A stretch of DNA of 64,000 nt from Methylobacterium sp. WL1 (GCF_008000895.1 NZ_CP042823.1:4601001-4665000), one strand, 5' to 3'. Numbered from the stretch's first letter, positions 8,794 to 15,511 are shown. Notes: generated by a model from the letters alone, not told the origin. Made by a program: numbers and translations.

Positions 8794-9206
8794 CGGCCCT
8801 CCAGGGCATCGAGCACCCGACGTAGCGCCGCGGCATCGACGTCCCGGTCGACCGTGAGACGCCGACCGCCGCCGAGATCGATCTCGATGACGCCGCTCTT
8901 GCGACGAAGCCGGCGCGGCGGCGCTGGAGCACGCGGATCATCCGACTGCGCAGCGGGAACAGGAAGTGACGGCTCTGGGGCGATCGCGACGGGCACGAGG
9001 ACCGGGGCCTGCGCGTCCCCGCCCAAACGGCCCTCCCGCGCCTGACGCCGCCAAGTGAACAGCAGGCCTTGGGCGATCCCGTGCCGGCGCGCCACCGAAC
9101 ACACCGACACGCCTGTCTCAAACGAGGCTTCGACGATCCGCGCCTTGTCATCGAACGACCAGCGCCGCCGCCGTTCGGCATTCTCCAGGAGCTCGACCCG
9201 CATCAC
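8790..9206 (-). CDS. tnpA: IS66 accessory protein TnpA
   Basis: A 138-aa protein with an N-terminal helix-turn-helix (about 10-60: RRRWSFDDKARIVEASFETG, then ARRHGIAQGLLFTWRRQ), a proline/alanine-rich linker, and a C-terminal IEIDLGGGRRLTVDRDVD segment typical of IS66 TnpA. It probably binds the IS ends. First gene of the element's operon, about 90 bases inside the right inverted repeat. Confidence 0.93.
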   Translation of the reverse strand: MMRVELLENAERRRRWSFDDKARIVEASFETGVSVCSVARRHGIAQGLLFTWRRQAREGRLGGDAQAPVLVPVAIAPEPSLPVPAAQSDDPRAPAPPRRLRRKSGVIEIDLGGGRRLTVDRDVDAAALRRVLDALEGR

Positions 9207-9492
9207 CCCGACCCGCCGACCTTAACGCCAGCATTAAGGTCAGGCTTCAGCGCAGAGCGCGATGCCCTCGACCGCGGCCCTCACCGGAGGCGTACGCACT
9301 GTCTCGGGCGCCTCCTCCTCTCGATCCTGATCGCTCCCACGCAGCCATGTGACCTGACTGCCGGTGTGGTTCTCGGGTGCCGCCAGGGACGGCTCAGCGT
9401 CGGCGCCATCCTCAAGATCCGTATCGCCATCCATGCGGTCGAGCACTGCGATGATGCGATCCGCGGCGTCGAGGGCGACCTGTGCCGCCTCA

Positions 9493-9765
9493 CTACTTTC
9501 GTTTGAGGACGTCCTGCAGCATGGAGCGGTCCAGCGTCAGGTCGGCGAACAGCCGCTTGAGCTTGCTGTTCTCGTCCTCCAGCTGCTTGAGCCGTCGGAT
9601 CTCCGGCACGCCCATGCCGACGAACTGCTTCTTCCAGCGGTAGAACGTCGGCTCGGATACGCCCATCTTCCGGCAGACCTCGTCCACCGTCGCGCCGTTC
9701 TCCGCCTGCCGCAGGGCGAAGGCGATCTGTTCGTTCGTGAAGCGTTCGCGAGGCATGGCATCCAC
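9493..9765 (-). CDS. IS3-family transposase OrfA (orphan)
   Basis: A 90-aa OrfA: HTH_Tnp_1-type helix-turn-helix (RFTNEQIAFALRQAENGATV, then CRKMGVSEPTFYRWKKQF) followed by a leucine-zipper helix (EIRRLKQLEDENSKLKRLFA). In IS3 elements it binds DNA and fuses to OrfB by frameshifting. OrfB is absent here, so no transposase activity is expected. The start MDAMPRERF is conventional; MPRERF is equally possible. Confidence 0.9.
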   Translation of the reverse strand: MDAMPRERFTNEQIAFALRQAENGATVDEVCRKMGVSEPTFYRWKKQFVGMGVPEIRRLKQLEDENSKLKRLFADLTLDRSMLQDVLKRK

Positions 9766-9828
9766 CCTCCTTCAGGGTTCAGGATGCCCGAAAAACTTGC
9801 GCTCAGCGCGGACCAGTTTGGTGGGTCA
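9493..9828 (-). mobile_element. IS3-family remnant (orfA only)
   Basis: One end with orfA is present; the end motif TGACCCACCAAACTGG reads inward from 9828. The element stops right after the orfA stop codon, with no orfB or second end, and then runs into the truncated small-protein gene. A deletion removed the transposase half. Confidence 0.75.
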
Positions 9829-9955
9829 GGGTCACCTCGCCAAGCCAACCTGCACCTTCGACGTGACGTTCACGCCAACCGGCTCGGGCTTCGAGGATGG
9901 CGTGACCGTCATCAATACGCCCGAGATCGACATGAGCGTGCCGCGGCGCCGGTGA
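9829..9955 (+). pseudogene. 3' remnant of an unidentified gene
   Basis: Just outside the IS3 end, a plus frame without its own start reads LAKPTCTFDVTFTPTGSG and then EDGVTVINTPEIDMSV before TGA at 9953-9955. The composition is beta-rich and protein-like, so this is probably the tail of a gene cut by the IS3 insertion. Family not recognised. Confidence 0.35.
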
Positions 9956-10007
9956 TCCGCTCCGCCCCGCCCCGATCTGCTCACGGGGCGGGGCGGAAGT
10001 CGGCCCA

Positions 10008-10268
10008 TCAAAAGCGGCGCATGTAATCTCCGAGTTCGAGGCGCATCCCCGCTTCGAAGCCGATGTGCCATGCCCGGACTTCAGCAATTCGCATGCCGGC
10101 TTCCTGATGCCCCTGGGCCACGATGATCCCGACCTGCTCGAGCCGGCGCACGACGCCCTCAATGCTGCCTGTCTCCGGGCTCAGCGTCTTGATCATCTCG
10201 CTCGCTGCAAGCCGCCCAGCTTTTTCACCTCGAGCGGTGGGAGCGAGTGGCTTGCTATGCGGCGGCAT
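10008..10268 (-). CDS. Small hypothetical protein
   Basis: An 86-aa soluble protein starting MPPHSKPLAPTARGEKAGR; a GTG 18 bases upstream is an alternative, but a GTGAGG element sits better before this ATG. The body is helical (SIEGVVRRLEQVGIIVAQGH, then IAEVRAWHIGFEAGMRLELG). Family not recognised. It stands alone on the minus strand and probably ends before the IS3 remnant. Confidence 0.55.
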   Translation of the reverse strand: MPPHSKPLAPTARGEKAGRLAASEMIKTLSPETGSIEGVVRRLEQVGIIVAQGHQEAGMRIAEVRAWHIGFEAGMRLELGDYMRRF

Positions 10269-10286
10269 GGGTCTCGATTGCCTCAC

Positions 10287-10638
10287 CTGTGTGAACCGAT
10301 ACGCAACTTGGCTCAGCGACAGGATGGCGGGCGGCGGTTACCGAGGCGTGCTGGTTTGCGAACCGAAGCGTCCCAAGCCGGGATTGGGCACGAAAAAGCC
10401 CGCGCCGGCGAACCAGGCGGGCTTTCAGATCCAACGGGTCGGGGGCGAGCCAGCTGGATATAGGACGGTTCTACCTGGACAGAGGTTAAAGAAAAGCATC
10501 GCACGGCTGGGCCGGCGGGACTGAGGCTGGTCTTGGTCTCATGAACGAACCGAGTTGTGCTACCGCAAGGCCTGTTCCGTTACGGTACCAATAACGTTAT
10601 TTCCCGCCACCGCTGCTGGTAGAGCCGAGGCGTGAAGG
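10287..10638. other. Intergenic, with duplicated 3' flank
   Basis: No gene is supported. The stretch contains the hairpin at 10395-10425. From about 10535 to 10638 it resembles the 3' flank of the secreted-protein gene at 15937 (shared pieces: tggtctca-gaac-aacc and the cccgc-accgc-gc block that encodes the GGGK-stop end). The middle (10430-10530) has no counterpart there. Confidence 0.5.
10395..10425 (-). terminator. Rho-independent-type hairpin (copy 1)
   Basis: Arms AAAGCCCGC (10395-10403) and GCGGGCTTT (10417-10425). Read on the minus strand the stem is followed by a T5 run, so it should terminate transcription arriving from the minus-strand genes at 10639-11015. A near-identical hairpin sits at 15831-15862. 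Confidence 0.7.
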
Positions 10639-10800
10639 CTAACCCTCGTTGCCAGCCGCTGCCGAGTCGGTTGCGATGCCGTCCAGCCCAACCGCGATGT
10701 AGGTGATGTCGCCCCGAGCTACATGGCCGTCGAAGGTCCGGCGGCTGATCCGCGGCAGCTTTGCCGCTTCGTCGGCGGTGGGCAGGTCGGACTCTGTCAC
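10639..10800 (-). CDS. Excisionase-like helix-turn-helix protein, chimeric tail
   Basis: A 53-aa frame starting at GTG 10800, whose GTG overlaps the upstream gene's TGA (GTGA). The first 35 residues (DLPTADEAAKLPRISRRTFD, then ARGDITYIAVG) match the MerR/excisionase-like HTH_17 fold, with the ISRRTFDGHV recognition helix. A normal protein would continue with a basic tail. Instead it reads DGIATDSAAAGNEG and stops, and this tail aligns with the 3' end of the 15937-16233 gene. It could be a truncated excisionase or a silent fragment. Confidence 0.55.
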   Translation of the reverse strand: MTESDLPTADEAAKLPRISRRTFDGHVARGDITYIAVGLDGIATDSAAAGNEG

Positions 10801-11015
10801 ACCAATCGTAGCTCCCCCGGCTTGAGCCGAATGCGCTTCACCAAGGCGCGCGACAGGCTTCCGACGATCTCCACCTTCGTTTTGGGCGGGGCGTTCAACG
10901 CCACGGCCTCCAACGCCTCATCCGATGTCACCGCCAGCACCGCGTAGACACGGACCGCCTCGCGCTTCTGCGACACGGCCACGAGGTAGGCATGGCGCTT
11001 CGGCAGGTGCGGCAT
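10797..11015 (-). CDS. Small hypothetical protein upstream of excisionase-like gene
   Basis: A 72-aa protein, MPHLPKRHAYLVAVSQKREA, then VRVYAVLAVTSDEALEAVA and a mixed alpha/beta pattern ending in RLKPGELRLV. It looks like a compact alpha/beta fold. It is coupled by a 4-base overlap to the HTH gene downstream, so the two are expected to be made together. Family unknown; the pairing suggests an integrative-element accessory role (inference). Confidence 0.6.
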   Translation of the reverse strand: MPHLPKRHAYLVAVSQKREAVRVYAVLAVTSDEALEAVALNAPPKTKVEIVGSLSRALVKRIRLKPGELRLV

Positions 11016-11137
11016 AACGCTGAATTACGGGTGGAGGATCTCCACGTCATTGAGGAATGTGCCTGTATCACAGGTATTTGCATCATATTCCCCCGGGCTT
11101 GCCCGCAGCCTCGCTGGCTCGCGCAAAAGGAACAGCA

Positions 11138-11398
11138 GTGACCTATACCGTCCAGCAACTGGCCCCTGGCAGCTACGACGTGCTGCTCGACGGAGCGCTG
11201 GTCGCCAGCCTCGTCCGGAATGTCCATCGGGACGGACCGGCCGACACGTGGGTAATCGAGTTGCTCGACGAAGTCCCTGCGATCAAGCGGCCCGAGCCAT
11301 TCACGAACCAGCGGCACATCTTCAAATCGCGTCCGGCCGCGCTGGAATGGCTTAGCATTTCAAAGTCAGCAGAGGGGGATGCGGAGGTGCAGCCATAA
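11138..11398 (+). CDS. Small hypothetical protein
   Basis: An 86-aa frame from GTG 11138, preceded by AAAAGGAAC as a ribosome-binding site; this is a better start than the ATG at 11057, whose extension reads like non-coding DNA. The sequence VTYTVQQLAPGSYDVLLDGA and LVASLVRNVHRDGPADTWVI suggests a small beta-rich domain. A later segment (FTNQRHIFKSRPAALEWLS) is helical. No family recognised. Confidence 0.55.
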   Translation: MTYTVQQLAPGSYDVLLDGALVASLVRNVHRDGPADTWVIELLDEVPAIKRPEPFTNQRHIFKSRPAALEWLSISKSAEGDAEVQP

Positions 11399-11413
11399 AC
11401 GGTGGAAGGATGT

Positions 11414-11489
11414 TGGAGGCCGGGGTCCGGAGTCGAACCGGACGTACGAAGCTTTGCGGGCTCCTGGCTGGACACTCACCCACCTGGCC
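11414..11489 (-). tRNA. tRNA-Cys(GCA)-like gene, probably degenerate
   Basis: On the minus strand a 76-nt cloverleaf can be drawn with an encoded CCA end. The acceptor GGCCAGG/CCCGGCC has one A-C mismatch. The T arm GTCCGGTTCGACTCCGGAC is perfect. The anticodon arm is GGAGC-CCGCAAA-GCTTC with anticodon GCA (Cys). Defects: position 33 is C instead of the near-universal U, and the D arm has only three pairs (one G-U) and lacks the GG pair of the D loop. The acceptor and T arm look like tRNA-Cys; the left half looks decayed. Possibly an integration-site relic or a divergent accessory tRNA. Confidence 0.55.
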
Positions 11490-11714
11490 ACCCCCTTTGC
11501 AACATGCCGCTCGCGCCGGTTCAAGGTCGAGCAATGAGGGAGCCTAAGATGGCCGCTAAGATCCTTAGCCGTTTCCTACCTACCATGCCCCCAGCCTGGA
11601 GTTCATCCCTGAGAACGGCGGCGGGGCCGGGGTGCGGGTTCGGGAGCGGAAGGGGTAGGCATTGGAGCGAACAGGCCGTACCACCGAGCATCTGAAGGCG
11701 AAGAGCTATCTGAA

Positions 11715-11873
11715 GTGAGTTTGAGCCGGGTCGCCATGTTCCTGTGTGTCGCGGTGGTAGCAGGCGCAACGACGGCGTTTCTAACGAACGATGACGTTAC
11801 CAACGCTCCCCTGAAAGTGTTGGGCGCGGGGCTTATTGCAAGTGGTGTCATTGCGCTATTGCATAAGCCATGA
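11715..11873 (+). CDS. Tiny membrane protein
   Basis: A 52-aa frame from GTG 11715: MSLSRVAMFLCVAVVAGATT, a linker TNDDVTNAP, and a second hydrophobic helix VLGAGLIASGVIALL, ending HKP. Two transmembrane segments in a hairpin fit. Its TGA overlaps the ATG of the next gene (ATGA), so translation is coupled. Function unknown. Confidence 0.5.
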   Translation: MSLSRVAMFLCVAVVAGATTAFLTNDDVTNAPLKVLGAGLIASGVIALLHKP

Positions 11874-12097
11874 GCGATCCTGAGCCCGATGCAATTTTCC
11901 GCGAGCGATTGATCCACTTGGTCGACGACGAGGTCCGTCCGTTCGTCAGAATAGCGACTGGATCGGAGCTTGATGTCATCGGCCACAAGTATGATCGGTT
12001 CAGAACAGGCGTGCCGCTGAATGGGCTCGACAAAGAACCAACCATAGCGTGCCGACCGGGAACCCCTACGTGCTCGCCATCATGGCCGCGTTGCTGA
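11870..12097 (+). CDS. Small hypothetical protein
   Basis: A 75-aa frame coupled to the tiny membrane protein upstream. The first 50 residues (MSDPEPDAIFRERLIHLVDD, then EVRPFVRIATGSELDVIGHK) look like a real soluble domain; the last 20 residues (CRPGTPTCSPSWPRC) do not. The end may therefore be altered by a frameshift or simply be non-conserved. Family unknown. Confidence 0.45.
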   Translation: MSDPEPDAIFRERLIHLVDDEVRPFVRIATGSELDVIGHKYDRFRTGVPLNGLDKEPTIACRPGTPTCSPSWPRC

Positions 12098-12210
12098 TAG
12101 CCTGGATCGGGATCGGGTTTCTGGTGATCGCCTACGGCACACAGCTGGGTGTCGCCTCCTACGTCCTGGCCATCGCCGCCGCGAACCCAAGGGTATGGCG
12201 ACTTCGCTGA
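12049..12210 (+). CDS. Possible tiny membrane protein
   Basis: From GTG 12049 a 53-aa frame reads MPTGNPYVLAIMAALLIAWI, GIGFLVIAYG, then a second hydrophobic helix VASYVLAIAAANP. It has two predicted transmembrane helices and a basic C-terminus (RVWRLR). It overlaps the 3' end of the preceding frame, which supports the idea that one of the two is not real there; the hydrophobic pattern here is the stronger. Confidence 0.35.
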   Translation: MPTGNPYVLAIMAALLIAWIGIGFLVIAYGTQLGVASYVLAIAAANPRVWRLR

Positions 12211-12301
12211 TCCAATCCACCACCTGGCGGAAGAAACGTTGAAGGTGGAGCGCGCTCAGCTACGCACTTGAGGCTGGCACACGATCTGCGTGGCCCGGCG
12301 C

Positions 12302-12556
12302 ATGACGGGTCCGCTGAGCGATGCCTACCTAAATCGCCTCCGGTTGCTGAGCGAACGAGATCGCTTCTACAAACGGGGAAATTCGATACTTAGCAGTTTT
12401 GCTCGGGACGGACCGATCGTTCGCACAGAATGCCGTGATCGCTTCGGACGCGAAGAGTGGACGATCACCGACGAGGGCCGGAGAGCCGCTGCAGCTGGCG
12501 GGCGCAAACGCTCTGGCGTCGGTTCCCCTCGATCATCGCAGCGAGCGAAGCCGTAA
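12302..12556 (+). CDS. Small winged-helix-like hypothetical protein
   Basis: An 84-aa protein starting at ATG 12302 (MTGPLSDAYLNRLRLLSERD). The centre (SILSSFARDGPIVRTECRDR, then FGREEWTITDEGRRA) looks like the second half of a winged helix, with the beta wing and the TITDEGR end helix. The C-terminus is basic and disordered. It lies just left of the IS630 element. Likely a DNA-binding or regulatory mini-protein (inference). Confidence 0.5.
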   Translation: MTGPLSDAYLNRLRLLSERDRFYKRGNSILSSFARDGPIVRTECRDRFGREEWTITDEGRRAAAAGGRKRSGVGSPRSSQRAKP

Positions 12557-12590
12557 GGATCTTGAGAAAGCGAACTAGAGCCGTTCCCGG

Positions 12591-13172
12591 TCAGGTAGCG
12601 ACGGCCAAGTCGTTCTCGTAGCCGGCTGCGGCGAGGTAGTTGCGGCACTCCTGCGGGGTGAAGCGCGTGAAGGCTTGGCGGATCGCCGCCCAGAGATCCG
12701 GGATCGTGCGGGGTGCCGCGCTGCGCAACAGCGCCTTCAGTTTGGCGAAGGCCTGTTCAATCGGGTTGAAATCAGGGCTGTAGGACGGAAGGTAGAGCAG
12801 CCGCGCTCCTGCGGCCTCGATCGCCTCACGCACGCCGGCGACCTTGTGGACTGGCAGGTTGTCCATGACGACGATGTCGCCTGGGTGCAGCACCGGGATC
12901 AGGATCTCGGTGACGTAGCTTCGGAAGCGCCTGCCGTTCGTGGGACCGTCCAATAGCGCGGTGGCACACAGTCCGCTGGTGCGCAGGGCGGCGGTAACGG
13001 TGGTGGTTTTGTAGTGGCCCAACGGGGCCGTGAGCCGGCAGCGCTCGCCGCGCGGCGCCCAACCGTAGCGGCGCGCCATGTTGGTGGCGGCCGCCGTCTC
13101 ATCCAGGAACACCAGCCGCTCCGGGTCGAGCTCGGGCTGTGCCTCGAACCACGCCTCGCGGGCAGCTCTCAC
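12591..13172 (-). CDS. IS630 transposase, DDE catalytic part
   Basis: A 193-aa frame holding the DDE domain: LVFLDETAAATNMARRYGWA (first D), GDIVVMDNLPVHK (second D) and LPSYSPDFNPIEQAFAKLK (E). It continues the upstream HTH frame through a -1 shift near the A5G4 run at 13202-13210; after that shift the sense reads KKGATYAAEQERADVRAARE. Programmed frameshifting is common in IS families, but a mutation gives the same picture. Confidence 0.9.
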   Translation of the reverse strand: MRAAREAWFEAQPELDPERLVFLDETAAATNMARRYGWAPRGERCRLTAPLGHYKTTTVTAALRTSGLCATALLDGPTNGRRFRSYVTEILIPVLHPGDIVVMDNLPVHKVAGVREAIEAAGARLLYLPSYSPDFNPIEQAFAKLKALLRSAAPRTIPDLWAAIRQAFTRFTPQECRNYLAAAGYENDLAVAT

Positions 13173-13552
13173 GTCCGCACGCTCCTGCTCAGCTGCGTAC
13201 GTCGCCCCTTTTTCCAGCTGATCCCGTGGCGGGCAAAGAAGCGCGACAGGCCGCTCGTGCTGGTCTGGATGCCCTGCTCAGCCAGCCTGTCGCGCAGCTC
13301 GCATAGGAAGAGGCGTGGCTCCTGCTCGGAGGTCGCCAGGATCAGCCCGGCATGCGCCTCTATTCGCTTCGAGGTGTGATCGCCGCCCATCGGCTTGGAG
13401 GCGAGTTGGCCCTCGTGGCGGAAGCGCTGCGACCAGCGGCTGGCGCTCGACACGCTGATCCCAAAGCGAGCCGCGGCTCGGTGGCACGAGGCATCCGCCG
13501 CCACGGCAGCTACGACACGCTCGCGCAAGTCGACGGACAGAGGTGAAGGCAT
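13169..13552 (-). CDS. IS630 transposase, N-terminal HTH part
   Basis: A 127-aa frame: MPSPLSVDLRERVVAAVAAD and SCHRAAARFGISVSSASRWS form the paired-like helix-turn-helix that binds the IS ends. The frame then loses sense after WKKG (residue about 115), at the point where the catalytic part takes over in the -1 frame. The two products together equal one standard IS630 transposase of about 310 residues. Confidence 0.88.
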   Translation of the reverse strand: MPSPLSVDLRERVVAAVAADASCHRAAARFGISVSSASRWSQRFRHEGQLASKPMGGDHTSKRIEAHAGLILATSEQEPRLFLCELRDRLAEQGIQTSTSGLSRFFARHGISWKKGRRTQLSRSVRT

Positions 13553-13621
13553 TGGAATGCTCCTTCACCCGTCAACGCGCCACCCGCTAACCCGTCGCAA
13601 TCAGCCCGGGACCCGCTCTAG

Positions 13622-13891
13622 ATGCTGCGCTCATTGATCGTCACACTCACAATCGCACTCACCGCGATTACAGACGGGAGTGCTTCAGCGCAGAACGTGT
13701 TGGGCGCCGAGTGAACCCCAATCAATCCAGCTGAGGTGCAGCGGCAGCTGGAGAAGGGCTGGCGCGACTTGGATGCAATGAACCGGCGCGACACCCAATG
13801 CAAGCAGGAGCAGACATCGGATAGGCGCACCTTGCCGGGCGAGCCTCCGAGCCCATCGAATGGTACGCTATCAATCGCCTGCGCACCGTAG
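13622..13891 (+). pseudogene. Small secreted protein gene with internal stop
   Basis: Directly after the IS630 end, ATG 13622 opens a signal peptide (MLRSLIVTLTIALTAITDGS, AXA-like site ASA-QN). TGA follows at codon 31. The same frame continues with sensible sequence (TPINPAEVQRQLEKGWRDLD, then AMNRRDTQCKQEQTSDRR) to TAG at 13889-13891. Without the stop it would be an 89-residue secreted protein. The lesion or a sequencing error makes it a pseudogene as read. Family unknown. Confidence 0.5.
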
Positions 13892-13903
13892 CCACTTGCC
13901 ACC

Positions 13904-14104
13904 TCAAGCATCTGAGATGGGAACATCAGGACCGTCCTCGCTCGGCGTGCCATCGTATCCGTCGAGCCACGCCTGTCGCTCAGGAGCGTCGGTTGGGTAC
14001 GGACAGCTATCCTTCGGGCGACCAATTGCTCGCGCGTGCGCACCTTCTGCGATCGGCTGACAGATTAGGGGCTGTTGGGTGTCCATGAGCACACCGTCAT
14101 TCAT
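13904..14104 (-). CDS. Rmf/CrpP-like small protein
   Basis: A 66-aa protein. The central block AHARAIGRPKDSCPYPTDAP, then ERQAWLDGYDG, has the G-x-x-A-x-x-G...NPYP...W-x-x-G layout of ribosome modulation factor/CrpP-fold mini-proteins. Members bind ribosomes or, for CrpP, have been proposed to modify fluoroquinolones; neither can be claimed here. The start is uncertain among GTG 14110, ATG 14104 and ATG 14086. A similar mini-protein is at 29390. Confidence 0.55.
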   Translation of the reverse strand: MNDGVLMDTQQPLICQPIAEGAHARAIGRPKDSCPYPTDAPERQAWLDGYDGTPSEDGPDVPISDA

Positions 14105-14180
14105 CCGCACAGGCTACCTAAATTAGTGAAAGTGGCATCCCGATTGCTCGGTTCCTAAGCTCGCCGTTCATCGCAGGCAT

Positions 14181-14222
14181 GGTGCACCCCTGATTTCGGC
14201 TTGGAAGGATCGGGGGTGCACC
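14181..14222. repeat. 14-bp inverted repeat, strong hairpin
   Basis: Arms GGTGCACCCCTGAT (14181-14194) and ATCGGGGGTGCACC (14209-14222), one mismatch, 14-nt loop. It lies between the Rmf-like gene and the next minus-strand gene, so a terminator is the simplest reading, although no T-run follows on either side. Confidence 0.6.
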
Positions 14223-14278
14223 GCTGCTATCAGAACCACACCTGCCCGGCATTGGCTGCCATCGCGTAGGCGCGACCA

Positions 14279-14500
14279 CTATGCGTCTACGGGTTCTGTT
14301 ACCCGCTTGGTCCAGATGATCCGCCCGGCATCATCTCTAAGGGTGGCTACCCCTGATCGGTGGGCAATCAAGTATGTAAACCGAGTGTTGGCATCAGAGA
14401 TTGCTTCAGCTTCTGTTCGCGCCGCGATTTGCTCGCTGGCTACTGAGATGCCGCTAGCGCATCGGCGATGTATGGAGCATTCGAGGTGAAACACAGCCAT
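14279..14500 (-). CDS. Small hypothetical protein
   Basis: A 73-aa protein, MAVFHLECSIHRRCASGISV ... FTYLIAHRSGVATLRDDAGR and IIWTKRVTEPVDA. The last 40 residues read as an alternating beta pattern and look like a genuine small fold. No signal peptide or membrane segment. It stands alone; family not recognised. Confidence 0.5.
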   Translation of the reverse strand: MAVFHLECSIHRRCASGISVASEQIAARTEAEAISDANTRFTYLIAHRSGVATLRDDAGRIIWTKRVTEPVDA

Positions 14501-14797
14501 CCATTATCGGACGCAATACGCCTGCCAGTTAGGTAGCCGCAGGTGGTGTCGGACGATGTCGCGGAAGGGGCGGCGCACCCCGTCAGGAGCACGCCGCAAG
14601 TTGGCTCGTGGTCTCATCGACGAGCCGGCGCCTCTGGCAAAGCGCAGGCCATGAAAGGCCTTCGCCTCTATCGTTGGTGATGGTGGAACCCGCTCAGATG
14701 CGGATTGCTGGGGACCGAGTAGTGGTTCTTCACAGACCGTAAATGCGCCCCCCGGTATCACGGGGTCGTGAGCCCTGACCGGCGCAGGATCCCCGTG

Positions 14798-14963
14798 ATG
14801 CCTCCAGCTGCTGCAGCGGTTCGCCCGCGATGAGACCGGCGCCACCGCGATCGAGTACGGCATGATCGCCGCCCTGATCGCCGTCGCGATTATAGCCTCG
14901 TTAAAGGTCGTTGGTTCGCGGCTCGGCACCAAGTTCAGCGCCATCTCCGGCAACCTGAACTGA
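14798..14963 (+). pseudogene. Flp-type IVb pilin, start codon out of frame
   Basis: From 14802 the frame encodes LQLLQRFARDETGATAIEYG and MIAALIAVAIIASLKVVGS, ending SAISGNLN with TGA at 14961. This is a complete Flp pilin: the prepilin site G-ATAIEYG with the invariant Glu at +5 of the mature protein and the hydrophobic helix. The natural ATG (14798-14800) is one base out of frame and an in-frame TGA lies at 14796-14798, so expression would need a CTG start or the gene is newly broken. No tad assembly genes are nearby. Confidence 0.75.
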
Positions 14964-15181
14964 TCCGTACTTTTGGGCAGGTCGAGCTGCTTACCTGCAA
15001 TCGCGCTTCCGCTCGGGCCCGCATCGGCCTGCTCAGGGGCGTGGCAGCTTTCTGTTCAAGTCAAGCCAGCTACGATTGGCCATGTGCCGATCTATGCGGC
15101 AAGAAGCGACGCTGAATTGCTCTACCATTTATGCGTCATAGCCGTGTCGGTGAACGGCAATGCGGCGCCCTCAGCATAACG

Positions 15182-15433
15182 ATGATCGAAAGCCCGAACT
15201 GTGAAGCGAAGATCGACGGCGCATGGCGAACGTTATCGCTGGTCGAGGTGCATCGGCGGTATCGCGATGCCTCCAAACGCTGCCCTGCTTGTCATGGGCG
15301 CGTGCGGATCTATTGCCATTACCTGCGGGCGCACCGGCCAATAATGCGGCATGACGAGCCGCACAACGGCTGCCCGCTGATTGCCGCGACCTATCGCGGA
15401 ACGCTATCGCCACACCCCCGAGCGATCGGCTAA
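15182..15433 (+). CDS. Small zinc-finger-like hypothetical protein
   Basis: An 83-aa protein from ATG 15182 (MIESPNCEAKIDGAWRTLSL). It contains KRCPACHGRVRIYCHYLRAH and HDEPHNGCPL, where C-x2-C, a C/H pair and a late H...C could bind one zinc ion. The layout is that of a family of mini-proteins that combine DGAWR...V with a CP-x-C-x-GRVR motif in Hyphomicrobiales (recollection). Probably nucleic-acid or protein binding; unproven. Confidence 0.6.
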   Translation: MIESPNCEAKIDGAWRTLSLVEVHRRYRDASKRCPACHGRVRIYCHYLRAHRPIMRHDEPHNGCPLIAATYRGTLSPHPRAIG

Positions 15434-15511
15434 CGACTGTTTCGAAGCTATCTTGTATCGCCTCGGGTGGGGGAGCATTCGGCCTTACTCGCAGTCGAGC
15501 CGATCGTCATA

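Larger units (their letters stand above)
6795..9295 (-). mobile_element. Complete IS66-family insertion sequence
   Basis: A 2501-bp element with inverted ends: left GTACGCCTACGGTGAAGGCC, right (reverse complement) GTACGCCTCCGGTGAGGGCC. It is flanked by an exact 8-bp target duplication GCACTGTC at 6787-6794 and 9296-9303, the size IS66 elements produce. It carries tnpA, tnpB and tnpC on the minus strand in the usual order, all open. It therefore looks intact and recent, inserted into a small-protein gene. Confidence 0.92.
6671..9492 (-). pseudogene. Small-protein gene split by IS66 and truncated by an IS3 remnant
   Basis: Minus-strand coding at 9492-9304 reads ...EAAQVALDAADRIIAVLDRM, then a segment containing EPSLAAPENHTGSQVTWLRG, up to the IS66 right end. 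Removing the IS and one copy of its 8-bp duplication continues the frame without stops at 6794-6671 (PETVPPQVVVEMPVK ... AAAGVALLDLARVR) to a TGA that overlaps the next ATG. The protein resembles acidic mini-proteins common in Hyphomicrobiales accessory regions (recollection, unchecked). The 5' end is missing at the junction with the IS3 remnant near 9490. Function unknown. Confidence 0.7.
12578..13618 (-). mobile_element. IS630-family insertion sequence
   Basis: A 1041-bp element bounded by TA dinucleotides (12576-12577 and 13619-13620), as IS630/Tc1 elements are. The ends are imperfect inverted repeats: left GAGCCGTTCCCGGTC, right (reverse complement) GAGCGGGTCCCGGGC. It carries one transposase encoded in two frames on the minus strand. 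Confidence 0.85.

Noticed and set aside
9220..9239. CCTTAA...TTAAGG inverted repeat next to IS66 tnpA, first taken as the IS end
   Set aside because: The true ends are set by the matching GTACGCCT inverted repeats and the 8-bp target duplication; this hairpin is internal.
13618..14043. A 141-codon minus-strand open frame opposite the small secreted-protein pseudogene
   Set aside because: No recognisable fold or start context; the opposite strand carries a signal peptide and sensible sequence, so this frame is a shadow.
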